DNA from: CAWDLX01 sp963753485
Lineage (GTDB): Bacteria > Actinomycetota > Actinomycetes > Mycobacteriales > Micromonosporaceae
Direction: 5' to 3'
DNA: 64,000 nucleotides
Assembly (NCBI GenBank): GCA_963753485.1
Contig: CAVWCL010000018.1
Coordinates: 1-64,000, forward strand
The number at the start of each line of letters is the position of its first letter. Within the stretch, counting starts at the first letter, position 1. Under the pieces are notes generated by a model. The model saw nothing but the letters and a program-made list of their open reading frames with translations, ran no database searches and was not told the DNA's origin. The position numbers and the translations under genes are program-made. This document shows positions 31,551-39,526 of this stretch, in pieces.

Positions 31551-32716
31551 AGGACTCCTTTGTGCGGGGGACGGGGATAGATCGGGCGCAACCGGCGGCG
31601 CACCACGGCGAGCGCGCCGACGCCGGCGGCCAGGATGGCCGGGAAGCCGGCCAGGAGCACGAGGTTCCCCCACGGCCGGCCGGGTCCCGGGGGAGCGGCC
31701 TCACTGGAGTCGGCCGCCGACGCCGGCACCGGGACGCTCGCGTGGGTGAGCGCACGGAGCACGTCGAGGTAGCGGGTGCCGTAGCGCTGCGATGGCTCCA
31801 CATAGGAGTTCTCGCTGAACTCGTTCCAGCTGATCAGCCCGAGCACGTCGGGCGACGAGCTCACCGCGGCGGCGTACTGCCGTTGCAGGGTCTGGCCGTC
31901 TTTGCGGTCGACCCGCAGCGCACCGCCGACCATCCGGGCGTCGAAGCCGGGGGCGAACGGCGCCACCCAGTACTTGCCGTCCTGGTGGATGGCGGCGCTC
32001 ATGTTGGCGAGCTTGGCGCCGAAGTCGGGGTAGGTGTCGGGGTTGACCGACGACCAGTAGTAGGCGTCGCCATCGGTCACAGTGGCGAGGCGTCGGAAGC
32101 CGGCGGCGCTCTTCTCGGTCGCCAGCACCTGCAGGGCGCCCCGCACGGGTCCGGTGACCGTGGCGACCGCGGCCGGCGAGAATGCCCAGGTGCCGCTGAA
32201 GACAGTCAGCGGTTTGCCACCCAGGCGCAGGAAGACCGGGTCAGCGGCGAACGAGTCGCGGAAGACGACGAAGTCGGCGGCGACCCGGGCGACCGGCTGC
32301 GCCCGCCGGGAGAAGTCGAGTCCCTGGTAAATCATGGCCAGCTTGAACTGCTGCTCGCGCGCGACCTGCATGAGCAGCCGCAGCCGGCGGTTGTTGGTCG
32401 GCGTGTTCTTCCAGCTGACCAGGAAGCCGTTGATGCCGGCCGACTTGGCCCAGGCCACCTGCTGGCGGATCACCGTGACGTCACCGCTGCTGTAACGGCC
32501 CAGGCTCGGATAGTCGAGCTTGGCCCGGTCCCACGAGGTGGTGTCGAACCAGATGTAGTAGTACGCGAGCAGCGCAACGGGGTTGGTTGGCGCCGAGACG
32601 GCCGGCGTCGGGTCGCCCGCGGCCGGTCCGGCCGCCGGGGCGGCCGAGGTCAACAACGTGCACAGCAGCGCGGCCGCAGCGCAGGCCACGCCACAACGCA
32701 GCAGGCGGCCCCTCAT
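31547..32716 (-). CDS. Membrane-anchored GH99-like (endo-alpha-mannosidase-type) glycosidase
   Basis: A 389-residue protein with a signal peptide (RCGVACAAAALLCTLLTSAAPAA), a TIM-barrel domain and a C-terminal membrane segment followed by a basic tail (GNLVLLAGFPAILAAGVGALAVVRRRLRP). VALLAYYYIWFDTTSWDRAK, INGFLVSWKNT, KLAMIYQG and LGLISWNEFSENSYVEPSQRYG match the bacterial GH99/GH71-like fold; GH99 enzymes cut internal alpha-mannosidic bonds. NEFSE has an acidic residue at the place expected for catalysis, but I cannot prove activity. ATG 32716 overlaps the stop of the previous gene (ATGA). Confidence 0.75.
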   Translation of the reverse strand: MRGRLLRCGVACAAAALLCTLLTSAAPAAGPAAGDPTPAVSAPTNPVALLAYYYIWFDTTSWDRAKLDYPSLGRYSSGDVTVIRQQVAWAKSAGINGFLVSWKNTPTNNRRLRLLMQVAREQQFKLAMIYQGLDFSRRAQPVARVAADFVVFRDSFAADPVFLRLGGKPLTVFSGTWAFSPAAVATVTGPVRGALQVLATEKSAAGFRRLATVTDGDAYYWSSVNPDTYPDFGAKLANMSAAIHQDGKYWVAPFAPGFDARMVGGALRVDRKDGQTLQRQYAAAVSSSPDVLGLISWNEFSENSYVEPSQRYGTRYLDVLRALTHASVPVPASAADSSEAAPPGPGRPWGNLVLLAGFPAILAAGVGALAVVRRRLRPIYPRPPHKGVL

Positions 32717-33834
32717 CGCTTCGACCACACTGGACTCACTTGGCGGCGGCCGGAGGGGGTCAGCCGGCGCAGGATCGAACGGAGCAGGCGCCGCCAGGGC
32801 GCGCGACCGGCGAGCAGCACGCCGGCCCCGGCGAGGAGCACGGCCAGGGCACCGAGACCGAGATCGAGCCAGCCGATCACCCGGATGGCGACGGTCCGGT
32901 TCCCGGAGAGCGTGAACCGGCTGGTGGGCACGACCCCGGGCGCCCCCAGAACCTCCACTGTGTACACCCCGCGAGGCAGACCGGAAACCGTGGCGGTGCC
33001 GTCGGCTCGCAGCGTCGCCGTCTGGGCGATCCCGTCGGCGCCGGTCACCCGGATCGACCGGCCGGTGGCCGATCCGAACAGCGCGTCGCGGGCGCCGACG
33101 GTCAGCTCATGCAGCATCACAGTGACCGCGAGGTGGCCCTCGCGGCTGGGCCGGAAACGGTTGCGCCCGGGCTCGATCGCGTTGGCGCCGCCGATGGTCA
33201 CGCTGTTCAAGCCGTACCAGACCTCGGACAAGGTGAGCATGCTGTTGCGGTAGACCGGGGTGGCGCCCTCGAGCCACATCACGCCGGCGTCCAGCGGCAC
33301 CGCCACCACGTCGCCCTCGTCGCTGCGCACGGACGCGGCGGTGATCCGGCCGGCCGGCAGCGGTTGCCCGAACTGGTCGACGAAGCTGGCCCGTACCGGA
33401 AACCGCACCCGGAAGCCGGCGGTGATCGTGTAGCTCGCACGCAGCGGCAGGCCGGTCACGACCGGCCGGTACGCCTGGTCGGGATCGCGCTGCCCGGCCC
33501 AGCGCACGAACGCGTACCGGCGGCCGGTGGTGGCGATCTCGGTGTCGAGCAGGGCAACCGTGTGCCACCGGTAGTCGTGCTGGCCGGTGTAGCTCGCCTG
33601 GCCGCTGCGTCCGGTGCGCACCCGGTGCCCGTCGACGGTGAACAGCACGTCGGCCAGCGGGGGCACCGTCTGCAGCGTGACCGTGACCGGCCAGCTGGCC
33701 AGCCGGGGGGCGGCGACGGCCGGCAGCCCGGCCAGCCCGACGGCCACCGTCAGCGCGGCCAGGGTCAGCGCGGCCAGGGTCAGCGACGCCATCCAGACAC
33801 CGGACGCCACCGCCCGGCGGACCCGAGCCTTCAT
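32713..33834 (-). CDS. Membrane-anchored beta-sandwich protein of unknown function
   Basis: 373 residues. An N-terminal membrane segment (VASGVWMASLTLAALTLAAL, built on a 15-bp tandem repeat) leads to an extracellular part rich in beta strands (PVTVTLQTVPPLADVLFTVDGH; ASYTITAGFRVRFPVRASFVDQFG; RSIRVTGADGIAQTATLRADG, the last like a carboxypeptidase-regulatory or Ig-like domain) and a C-terminal membrane helix (VIGWLDLGLGALAVLLAGAGVLLAG) with a basic tail. I do not recognise a family. By position it may be a scaffold or substrate-binding subunit for the enzymes coded on either side. ATGA overlap with the phosphoesterase gene upstream. Confidence 0.7.
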   Translation of the reverse strand: MKARVRRAVASGVWMASLTLAALTLAALTVAVGLAGLPAVAAPRLASWPVTVTLQTVPPLADVLFTVDGHRVRTGRSGQASYTGQHDYRWHTVALLDTEIATTGRRYAFVRWAGQRDPDQAYRPVVTGLPLRASYTITAGFRVRFPVRASFVDQFGQPLPAGRITAASVRSDEGDVVAVPLDAGVMWLEGATPVYRNSMLTLSEVWYGLNSVTIGGANAIEPGRNRFRPSREGHLAVTVMLHELTVGARDALFGSATGRSIRVTGADGIAQTATLRADGTATVSGLPRGVYTVEVLGAPGVVPTSRFTLSGNRTVAIRVIGWLDLGLGALAVLLAGAGVLLAGRAPWRRLLRSILRRLTPSGRRQVSPVWSKR

Positions 33835-35156
33835 GACCGCCCGACCTCCACGCCGGGACGGGGCCGCCGGCCGGCCCGCCTGGCACCGGCGACGGCATGG
33901 GCGATCAAGCCCAGGCCGAGCAACAAAGCGGCGCCGTAGCCGACGTAGATGACCCGGATGTCGACCGGCGGCACGCTGCCGGTGTCGGCCGCGGGCACGA
34001 TCCGGGCCGCGCGGGCGCGGCTGGCGAAGTCGAACGCGCCGGAGATCCGTCCCGCCTGGGCATCCCGGCTGGTCAGCGCGGTCAGGCCCCAGTTCTCCTC
34101 GATGAAGCGCAGGGCACCGGTGTAGTCGAGCTGGGTGTGCTCGACCACACCGCGACGCGCGTAAGGGCTGATCAGCAGGGCCGGCACCCGAAGGCCGGCC
34201 GGCTGCCCGTCGATCACGGGTGGCGCCACGTGGTCGTACCAGCCGCCGGTGCCGTCGTAGGACCACAGGAACGCCGAGCGGGACCAGGCACTGCTCGCCA
34301 TCAGCTGCGTGATCATCGAACGGACCAGTCGCTGGCCGGCCGGGATCGACCGCGCGGCCCGTTCGCTCCAGCCCGACGTGGCCACATAGGACACCGCCGG
34401 TAGGGTGCCGCGCTGCAGGTCCTGGTAGTACTCGTCCAGGTCGACGATGTGGCTGCGCAATGCCGGATCGTCGATGAAGCGGGCGTAGTTGAGCAGCGGG
34501 ACACGGGCGGTCTGGGCCGGTGGCGCGCCCGGCGGGCCGGCCCGGAAGGTGGCCCGCGGATCGTAGGCCTGCACGTAGAACTTCCAGCTGACGCCGGCCG
34601 CCTGCAGCCGGTCGAAGATGGTGTCGCCGCCGGCCCGTCCCGGCGGCGGCGCGGCCGCCACCCAGTACGAGCGGTTCAGCCGGATGCCGTAGGAGGCCGA
34701 GGCGAAGAACCGGTCGAAGAGCACGTACTGGTGCGCCAGCGCCCAGTAGAAGCCGAGATCGCGCTCGTCGTAGTACCCCATCGCCCAGGCGCCGTCGCGC
34801 CCCTGCCGCTGGAACGCGGAGACGAAGCCATCCATGCGGCCGTTGTCGATCTGACGGGTCAGCACGCTCTGGCTCGCGGCCAGCGAACCGGCCGGGGTCC
34901 CGTGCAACGCGAACGGCCGCACACATCGGCTGCCCGGGCGGGTGAGCGAGAGCTTCAGGCAGGTGCGCGGGGGCGGACCGTCGGCGCCGGGAAAGGTGCC
35001 GAAGTAGTTGTCGAACGACCGCTCACCCTGCATGAGGTAGACGAAGTGCTCGATCGGGGTCAAGGTCGCGGTGTCTGCCCGCGCCGGCGCGGGTGCGGCG
35101 ATGGCGCCCACAAGGAGCGCGGTGACCGCCGCCACCCAGCGCTGCGTCATCCTCAT
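33831..35156 (-). CDS. Secreted phosphoesterase (phospholipase C / acid phosphatase family)
   Basis: A 441-residue enzyme of the alkaline-phosphatase superfamily branch that includes bacterial phospholipase C and AcpA. Signal peptide VAAVTALLVGAIAAPAPARA; then IEHFVYLMQGERSFDNYFGTFPG, the family start, where the usual motif is ENRSFDHYFG and the nucleophile region is RSFD; SYDGTGGWYDHVAPP and VPALLISPYARRG supply further metal and acid residues. A C-terminal membrane helix (VIYVGYGAALLLGLGLIAHAVAG) anchors it outside the cell. It could release phosphate or a headgroup from a lipid-linked sugar. ATG 35156 overlaps the stop of the GT39-like gene. Confidence 0.83.
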   Translation of the reverse strand: MRMTQRWVAAVTALLVGAIAAPAPARADTATLTPIEHFVYLMQGERSFDNYFGTFPGADGPPPRTCLKLSLTRPGSRCVRPFALHGTPAGSLAASQSVLTRQIDNGRMDGFVSAFQRQGRDGAWAMGYYDERDLGFYWALAHQYVLFDRFFASASYGIRLNRSYWVAAAPPPGRAGGDTIFDRLQAAGVSWKFYVQAYDPRATFRAGPPGAPPAQTARVPLLNYARFIDDPALRSHIVDLDEYYQDLQRGTLPAVSYVATSGWSERAARSIPAGQRLVRSMITQLMASSAWSRSAFLWSYDGTGGWYDHVAPPVIDGQPAGLRVPALLISPYARRGVVEHTQLDYTGALRFIEENWGLTALTSRDAQAGRISGAFDFASRARAARIVPAADTGSVPPVDIRVIYVGYGAALLLGLGLIAHAVAGARRAGRRPRPGVEVGRS

Positions 35157-36739
35157 GCGAACCTAACGTGGTACACCACGATAAGGGGGCGGACGGCATA
35201 CGTCCCATTTACGACAATCGTCCCCGTATATACCGCTACCCCGTGATACCGATCGACGAGTTGACGCAGCTTCGCGGCGAAGAACGGCGATCGGCTGGCC
35301 GAGTAGGCATCCCAGATGAGGTACTGGAACGCGCCGTCACGCAACGCCCGGTCGGGGTTGACCACCGGTTGGTAGGACGGGTTGCGGGTCAACGGATTCG
35401 GGCTCACCGACAACGCCTGCACCCGGCGGCCACTGTAGAACTGGAGCACGTTGGCCATCGACGGGCCGATCGCCAGCAGACCCGAGCCCGCCGGCACCTT
35501 GGCCGCGATCCACTGGCCGGCCGCCCGGCCGCCCGGCAGGCCACCGGCGCCGGCGAGGAAGGCTTCGGAGGGCGCGGGATTGATGCTGGCCCAGGCCGGC
35601 ACCGCGATACTCGCCCCGACGGCCAGGGACAGGGCGAGCGCGAGCGGGACCGCGACCCGCGGCGCCAGGCCGCGGCGATGCGGCCGCCGGGCGAGTTCCA
35701 CGACCCGGGCCAGCGCGCGGCCGGCGAGCACGGCCACCACGGGGGCGGCCGGCAGCAGGTACTGGTACCCCTTGACCGGCCAGAGCGTGAAGAAGATCAC
35801 CGGCACCACAAGCCAGGCCAGCAGCAGCCGTTCACGCCAGGTCGACTCCCGGCGTAGCCAGATCAACCCCGCGACCGCGGCCGCGAGGACCGCGAACCCC
35901 ACCGCCGGCGGCACCACGGTGGCGTAGAAGGCCAACTCGTGGTTGGGCCGGCGGAACAGCTGCCACAGCAGGTACTGCCCGCCGCTGCCGCCGCCGCCGG
36001 CGCCGGCCAGCACCGCCGGCGAGACCGCCGCCACCGCACACATCACGAGCACCGCGGCGGCGACGTGGGAGCGGCGCAGGCGGGCCAGCGGGGTCAGCGC
36101 GAAGAAGACGTACAACCCGCCGAGCAGGATGATGCCGGTCTCCTTGGCCAGCACGGTGAGGCCCATCATGGCGCCGGTCGCCAGCAGCCACGCGAACGCG
36201 GAGGACTCGGCGTAGCGGGCGACGCAGTACAGGGTCGCGGTGGCACCCAGGCAGAGCAGCCCGTCCAGGAGAACCTGCCGGCTCACCACGACGTGGTACG
36301 GCATGACGGCGAGCAGGAACGCGGCGAGCACGCCGGCGGTGTGTCCGTAGAGCCGGCGGGCGAGCAGGAACGTCAGCGCGACCGTGCCGACGCCGATGCC
36401 GGCCGCGCACGCCCGGGCCGCGAAGTCGCTGACGCCACCGTGCAGGGCGAGCGAGACCAGGGCCTGGAACAGCACCGGATGCGCCCGGAACACCGGGAAG
36501 AGTCCGCGCAGATCAGGATCGCCGGCGATCGAGGCCGCCGTGCCGGCATAGACCGCCTCATCGCTGTTGAAACCCAGCCGGTCCAGCTGCCAGAACCGCA
36601 TCACCACCGCCAGCACGCCGACGAGCACGACCGGCAGCCAGCTCAGCACCGCCCGGCCGGAGCGCCGGGACCCCCGGCGGGCCTCGGCGCCGCGGACCAG
36701 ACCCGGCCCGACCGGGGGCGAGGCAACCTGGCTCGTCAC
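35153..36739 (-). CDS. GT39-like (PMT/ArnT-type) membrane glycosyltransferase
   Basis: A 528-residue protein with about 11 membrane helices. RLGFNSDEAVYAGTAASIAG in the first extracellular loop holds the Asp-Glu pair typical of GT39 and ArnT-like GT-C enzymes, and PYHVVVSRQVLLDGLLCLG and TVLAKETGIILLGGLYVFF follow the same pattern. A C-terminal soluble domain (residues 390-528) with FQYLIWDAYSASRSPFFAAK lies outside. It should take a sugar from a polyprenyl phosphate carrier and place it on an extracellular acceptor; the GT2 domain coded just upstream would make that donor. GTG 36739 overlaps the preceding stop (GTGA). Confidence 0.85.
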   Translation of the reverse strand: MTSQVASPPVGPGLVRGAEARRGSRRSGRAVLSWLPVVLVGVLAVVMRFWQLDRLGFNSDEAVYAGTAASIAGDPDLRGLFPVFRAHPVLFQALVSLALHGGVSDFAARACAAGIGVGTVALTFLLARRLYGHTAGVLAAFLLAVMPYHVVVSRQVLLDGLLCLGATATLYCVARYAESSAFAWLLATGAMMGLTVLAKETGIILLGGLYVFFALTPLARLRRSHVAAAVLVMCAVAAVSPAVLAGAGGGGSGGQYLLWQLFRRPNHELAFYATVVPPAVGFAVLAAAVAGLIWLRRESTWRERLLLAWLVVPVIFFTLWPVKGYQYLLPAAPVVAVLAGRALARVVELARRPHRRGLAPRVAVPLALALSLAVGASIAVPAWASINPAPSEAFLAGAGGLPGGRAAGQWIAAKVPAGSGLLAIGPSMANVLQFYSGRRVQALSVSPNPLTRNPSYQPVVNPDRALRDGAFQYLIWDAYSASRSPFFAAKLRQLVDRYHGVAVYTGTIVVNGTYAVRPLIVVYHVRFA

Positions 36740-39216
36740 GCGAGCACGCTCGGATCGCCAAGCCGGGCACCGGCCAGCAGCTTGGGGATCTCGTCCGCCC
36801 AGCCGAAGGTGTTGGACGCCACCACCCGCCCGCGCACCGTGCCGAGGAACCCGGTCAGGATCTGGCGCTCCCGCTCACGCAGTTCGGCGTAGCCGAGACC
36901 GGCCATGGTGATGGCGGGGGCGAGATAGCGGAACGGCGGGAAGCCGTACGCGTCGTCGGTGTTCTGGATCATCCGGCGGACCGCCTCGCCGTGTTCCAGC
37001 TCGGCCACCCGCGGCGCGCCCCGCTCGATGACGAACAGCTCCTCGACCCGCGTCGACCGGCCGATCCGGCAGGGCACCAGACGGTCCACTGTGTACTTCG
37101 GCGGGGGTATCAGCGCCTGCACGATCGCATTGATGCCCATGATGGGCACGTTGAAGCGGCTCAGCACGAGGGCCATCGATCTCCCGCCCCGGGAGTGCAG
37201 CCGGCTCTGCACCTGCAGCCGACGCCACTCGCCGGGAGTGAGATCGCGGGCCTGCACGGCCCGCAAGGTGTGCGCGCTGATCGTGAGCGGCTTGGGGAAG
37301 CAGGTCGCGGTGCCGTCGGCCTCGACGATGGTCATGTCGTCGGAGAGGAAGATCCCGCCGTGGTCGCGCAGTAACCGCAGAATGGTGGCGGTCTTGCCGG
37401 TGTCGGTGAGCGCGGAGAGCATCACCCCGACCCCGTCCAGGCTCACGCAGGCCGAGTGCAGCAGCATGCGACCGCGGGTCACCATGACGAAACGGAGCAG
37501 AGCCTCGATGACGTTGGTGTAGACCACGTGCGGCGAGCGGGCCAGCAACGGCCCGACCTCGATCGCGATCGGCTCGCCCAGATCGATGCGGAAGTTCGCG
37601 CCGATCCGCCCGAGGTGCTCCTCGTAGCGCAGGGTCGGGCGGTCGGCGTACTCGGTCATCGCGGCCCGGTGGCGCGGGCCGCGCCGCCCCACGTCGCCGA
37701 CCCGGACGGTGATGTCGACGTCGGCGTCGCTGAGCCATTGGGCCCGGAAGAACTCCAGCTCCGGCAGCAGAATCTGCGATCCGATCCGCACCACGCCGGC
37801 GATGTCGTAGCGGTAGGTCAGGTACTGGAAGCGCTTGCGCGACGGTGGCCCGGCGACCTCGACGGCGGTCGGATCCACCAGGCGGTGCACGGGATCGCGG
37901 CCGGCCGGAATGGCCGGAGTGGCCAGGCCGGCGGGGGTGGCCGGGCCCGCCGCCCCATAGATCACCCGGTCGCTGACGAAGAAGCGCACCAGGAACAGCG
38001 CGACCAAGGTGAGGGCGTTGGCGACCAGGACGCCGATGCCGGCCCACACCAGCAGCTGCAGCGCGGGTAGGCGGAGCAGCAGCAGGGCATTGTTCATGAG
38101 CAGGAACCGGCCCGCCCGCCCGGCCGCGCCCCCACGCCGGGAGCGGCGATAGATGACGGCGTCGATGAGCACGAAGTTGTAGGTCGTCGAAACCTGGGTC
38201 GCCAGGGCCGCACTGAGAAGGTGGTGGACGCCGAGCCCGGTGTGCAGCGACCAGAGCGCGGCGGTGTTGACCACGATGCCGGAGAGTCCGACGAGACCGA
38301 AGACCGCCATCCGGGTGGCTTCGCGCCACCGCTCGGTCGGACCGGCCGGAGCGGCTCGCATCTGGCCGGCGAGCCGGTGTCCGCGCAGCCGGGCCAGATG
38401 GCGCAGGAAGGAGAGGCCCTCGCGCAGCGACGCCTTCGACTCGCCGGCGTGCCGCGGCGCCATCTGGTAGGCCACCTCGGCCACCCGCAGGCTGGCGTGG
38501 CGGACCAGGAGCTCCAGGAGAATCTTGAAACCGATCGGGGCCAGGGCATCGACCTCGACCGCGCTGCGGCGGAAGGCGAACAATCCGCTCATCGGGTCGC
38601 TGACGGTGGCGAGGCGGCGGGGGAACAGGGTCTTGGTCAGCCGGGTCGCCCAGGATGAGGCAGCCACCCGGGCGACGCCGTCCAGTCCCTGGGTGGTACC
38701 GCTGCTGGCGTACCGGGTGCCCACCACCACGTCGACGTCGTGGCGCATGGCCACCGTGACCAGGCCGACCGCGACCTCGGGCGGGTGCTGCAGGTCGGCG
38801 TCGAGGACCAGGACCCACTCGCCGGCCGCGTGCCGGACGCCCTCGACCACCGCGCCCCCCAGGCCGCCGTCGCGCCGACCGGCGCCGCGGTGCACCAGCG
38901 CAACCGGAACCGGGCAGTCTGCGGCGTGCCGGCCCAGCGCGGTCGGGGTGTCGTCGTCGCTGTCATCGACCACGATGATTTCGCCGAGCAGCGGCACCAG
39001 GGCGGGGCCGAGGCGGCGTAGCAGCGGCCCGACGTTCTCCGACTCGTTGCGGGTCGGCACGATCGCGCTCACCCGCGCGGGGGTGCCGGGCGCCGGATCG
39101 CGCAGCACCGAGCGGACCGGGACCGACGCACCGTAGACCAGGGCATCGAGGTCGGCGGCGAGCGGTGTGTCGAGGCCGGGCGAGTCGGTCGGCTGCGGCT
39201 GCGCGGTCTGTGGCAT
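36736..39216 (-). CDS. Fusion: GT2 (polyprenyl-phosphate sugar synthase) - GtrA - HPr-kinase-like P-loop domain
   Basis: 826 residues in three parts. Residues 45-280: GT2 of the dolichol-phosphate-mannose synthase type (SAIVPTRNESENVGPLLRRL, EIIVVDDSDDDTPTAL, VLVLDADLQHPPEV, SDPMSGLFAFRR). Residues 305-430: GtrA, four membrane helices (AVFGLVGLSGIVVNTAALWSL; STTYNFVLIDAVIYRRSRRG). Residues 475-826: a soluble domain with Walker A LSALTDTGKTATILRLL, FLSDDMTIVEADGTATCFPK and NAIVQALIPPPKY, resembling HPr kinase or PEP-carboxykinase-like enzymes. GT2-GtrA fusions are known; the third domain is unusual here. First gene of the operon; GGGGG is seven bases before ATG 39216. Confidence 0.83.
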   Translation of the reverse strand: MPQTAQPQPTDSPGLDTPLAADLDALVYGASVPVRSVLRDPAPGTPARVSAIVPTRNESENVGPLLRRLGPALVPLLGEIIVVDDSDDDTPTALGRHAADCPVPVALVHRGAGRRDGGLGGAVVEGVRHAAGEWVLVLDADLQHPPEVAVGLVTVAMRHDVDVVVGTRYASSGTTQGLDGVARVAASSWATRLTKTLFPRRLATVSDPMSGLFAFRRSAVEVDALAPIGFKILLELLVRHASLRVAEVAYQMAPRHAGESKASLREGLSFLRHLARLRGHRLAGQMRAAPAGPTERWREATRMAVFGLVGLSGIVVNTAALWSLHTGLGVHHLLSAALATQVSTTYNFVLIDAVIYRRSRRGGAAGRAGRFLLMNNALLLLRLPALQLLVWAGIGVLVANALTLVALFLVRFFVSDRVIYGAAGPATPAGLATPAIPAGRDPVHRLVDPTAVEVAGPPSRKRFQYLTYRYDIAGVVRIGSQILLPELEFFRAQWLSDADVDITVRVGDVGRRGPRHRAAMTEYADRPTLRYEEHLGRIGANFRIDLGEPIAIEVGPLLARSPHVVYTNVIEALLRFVMVTRGRMLLHSACVSLDGVGVMLSALTDTGKTATILRLLRDHGGIFLSDDMTIVEADGTATCFPKPLTISAHTLRAVQARDLTPGEWRRLQVQSRLHSRGGRSMALVLSRFNVPIMGINAIVQALIPPPKYTVDRLVPCRIGRSTRVEELFVIERGAPRVAELEHGEAVRRMIQNTDDAYGFPPFRYLAPAITMAGLGYAELRERERQILTGFLGTVRGRVVASNTFGWADEIPKLLAGARLGDPSVLA

Positions 39217-39526
39217 TGACGTACCCCCATGCGTATGGCAGCGGATCGGCGCCGATCCGCGGCAGAGTTGGTTCGTGGCGTCGTGTCACACCGGGACGGC
39301 ACGAGTCCCACCGTGGTCAGCCGACTTGCTTGGTCAACGACGGTGAACTGCGGATGAATAGTCACAAAACAGACAAGAGTAATATGATGGTATTCGGCGG
39401 ACTTAACGCTGCGCCCGCCGGTAAGCTCGCCGGTGCGCCCCCTCCTCGCCCCGCCGACCGGCGTAGGTTCCGCGGTGACCGGTCAGACACCCCGGCCTGA
39501 TTGGTTCGACCCGGTGGAGGTGGGCG
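39217..39526. other. 310-base divergent gap between the glyco-operon and the sulfite-oxidase-like gene
   Basis: Holds a 20-bp palindrome (39241-39260) in the operon leader and an AT-rich patch of about 60 bases (39350-39410, including gatgaatagtcacaaaacag) that stands out from the GC-rich surroundings. Promoters for both directions are expected here; TTGACC-like -35 boxes occur on the minus strand but no convincing -10. Confidence 0.5.
39241..39260. promoter_or_regulatory. 20-bp perfect palindrome in the glyco-operon leader
   Basis: gcggatcggcgccgatccgc is fully self-complementary and lies 25 bases ahead of ATG 39216. It could be an operator for a dimeric repressor or, in RNA, a hairpin just above the ribosome binding site. 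Confidence 0.5.

Noticed and set aside
29790..39216. Reading the six-gene operon as a defence island or prophage
   Set aside because: There is no integrase, nuclease, toxin or phage structural gene, codon use resembles the surroundings, and the products are envelope enzymes.
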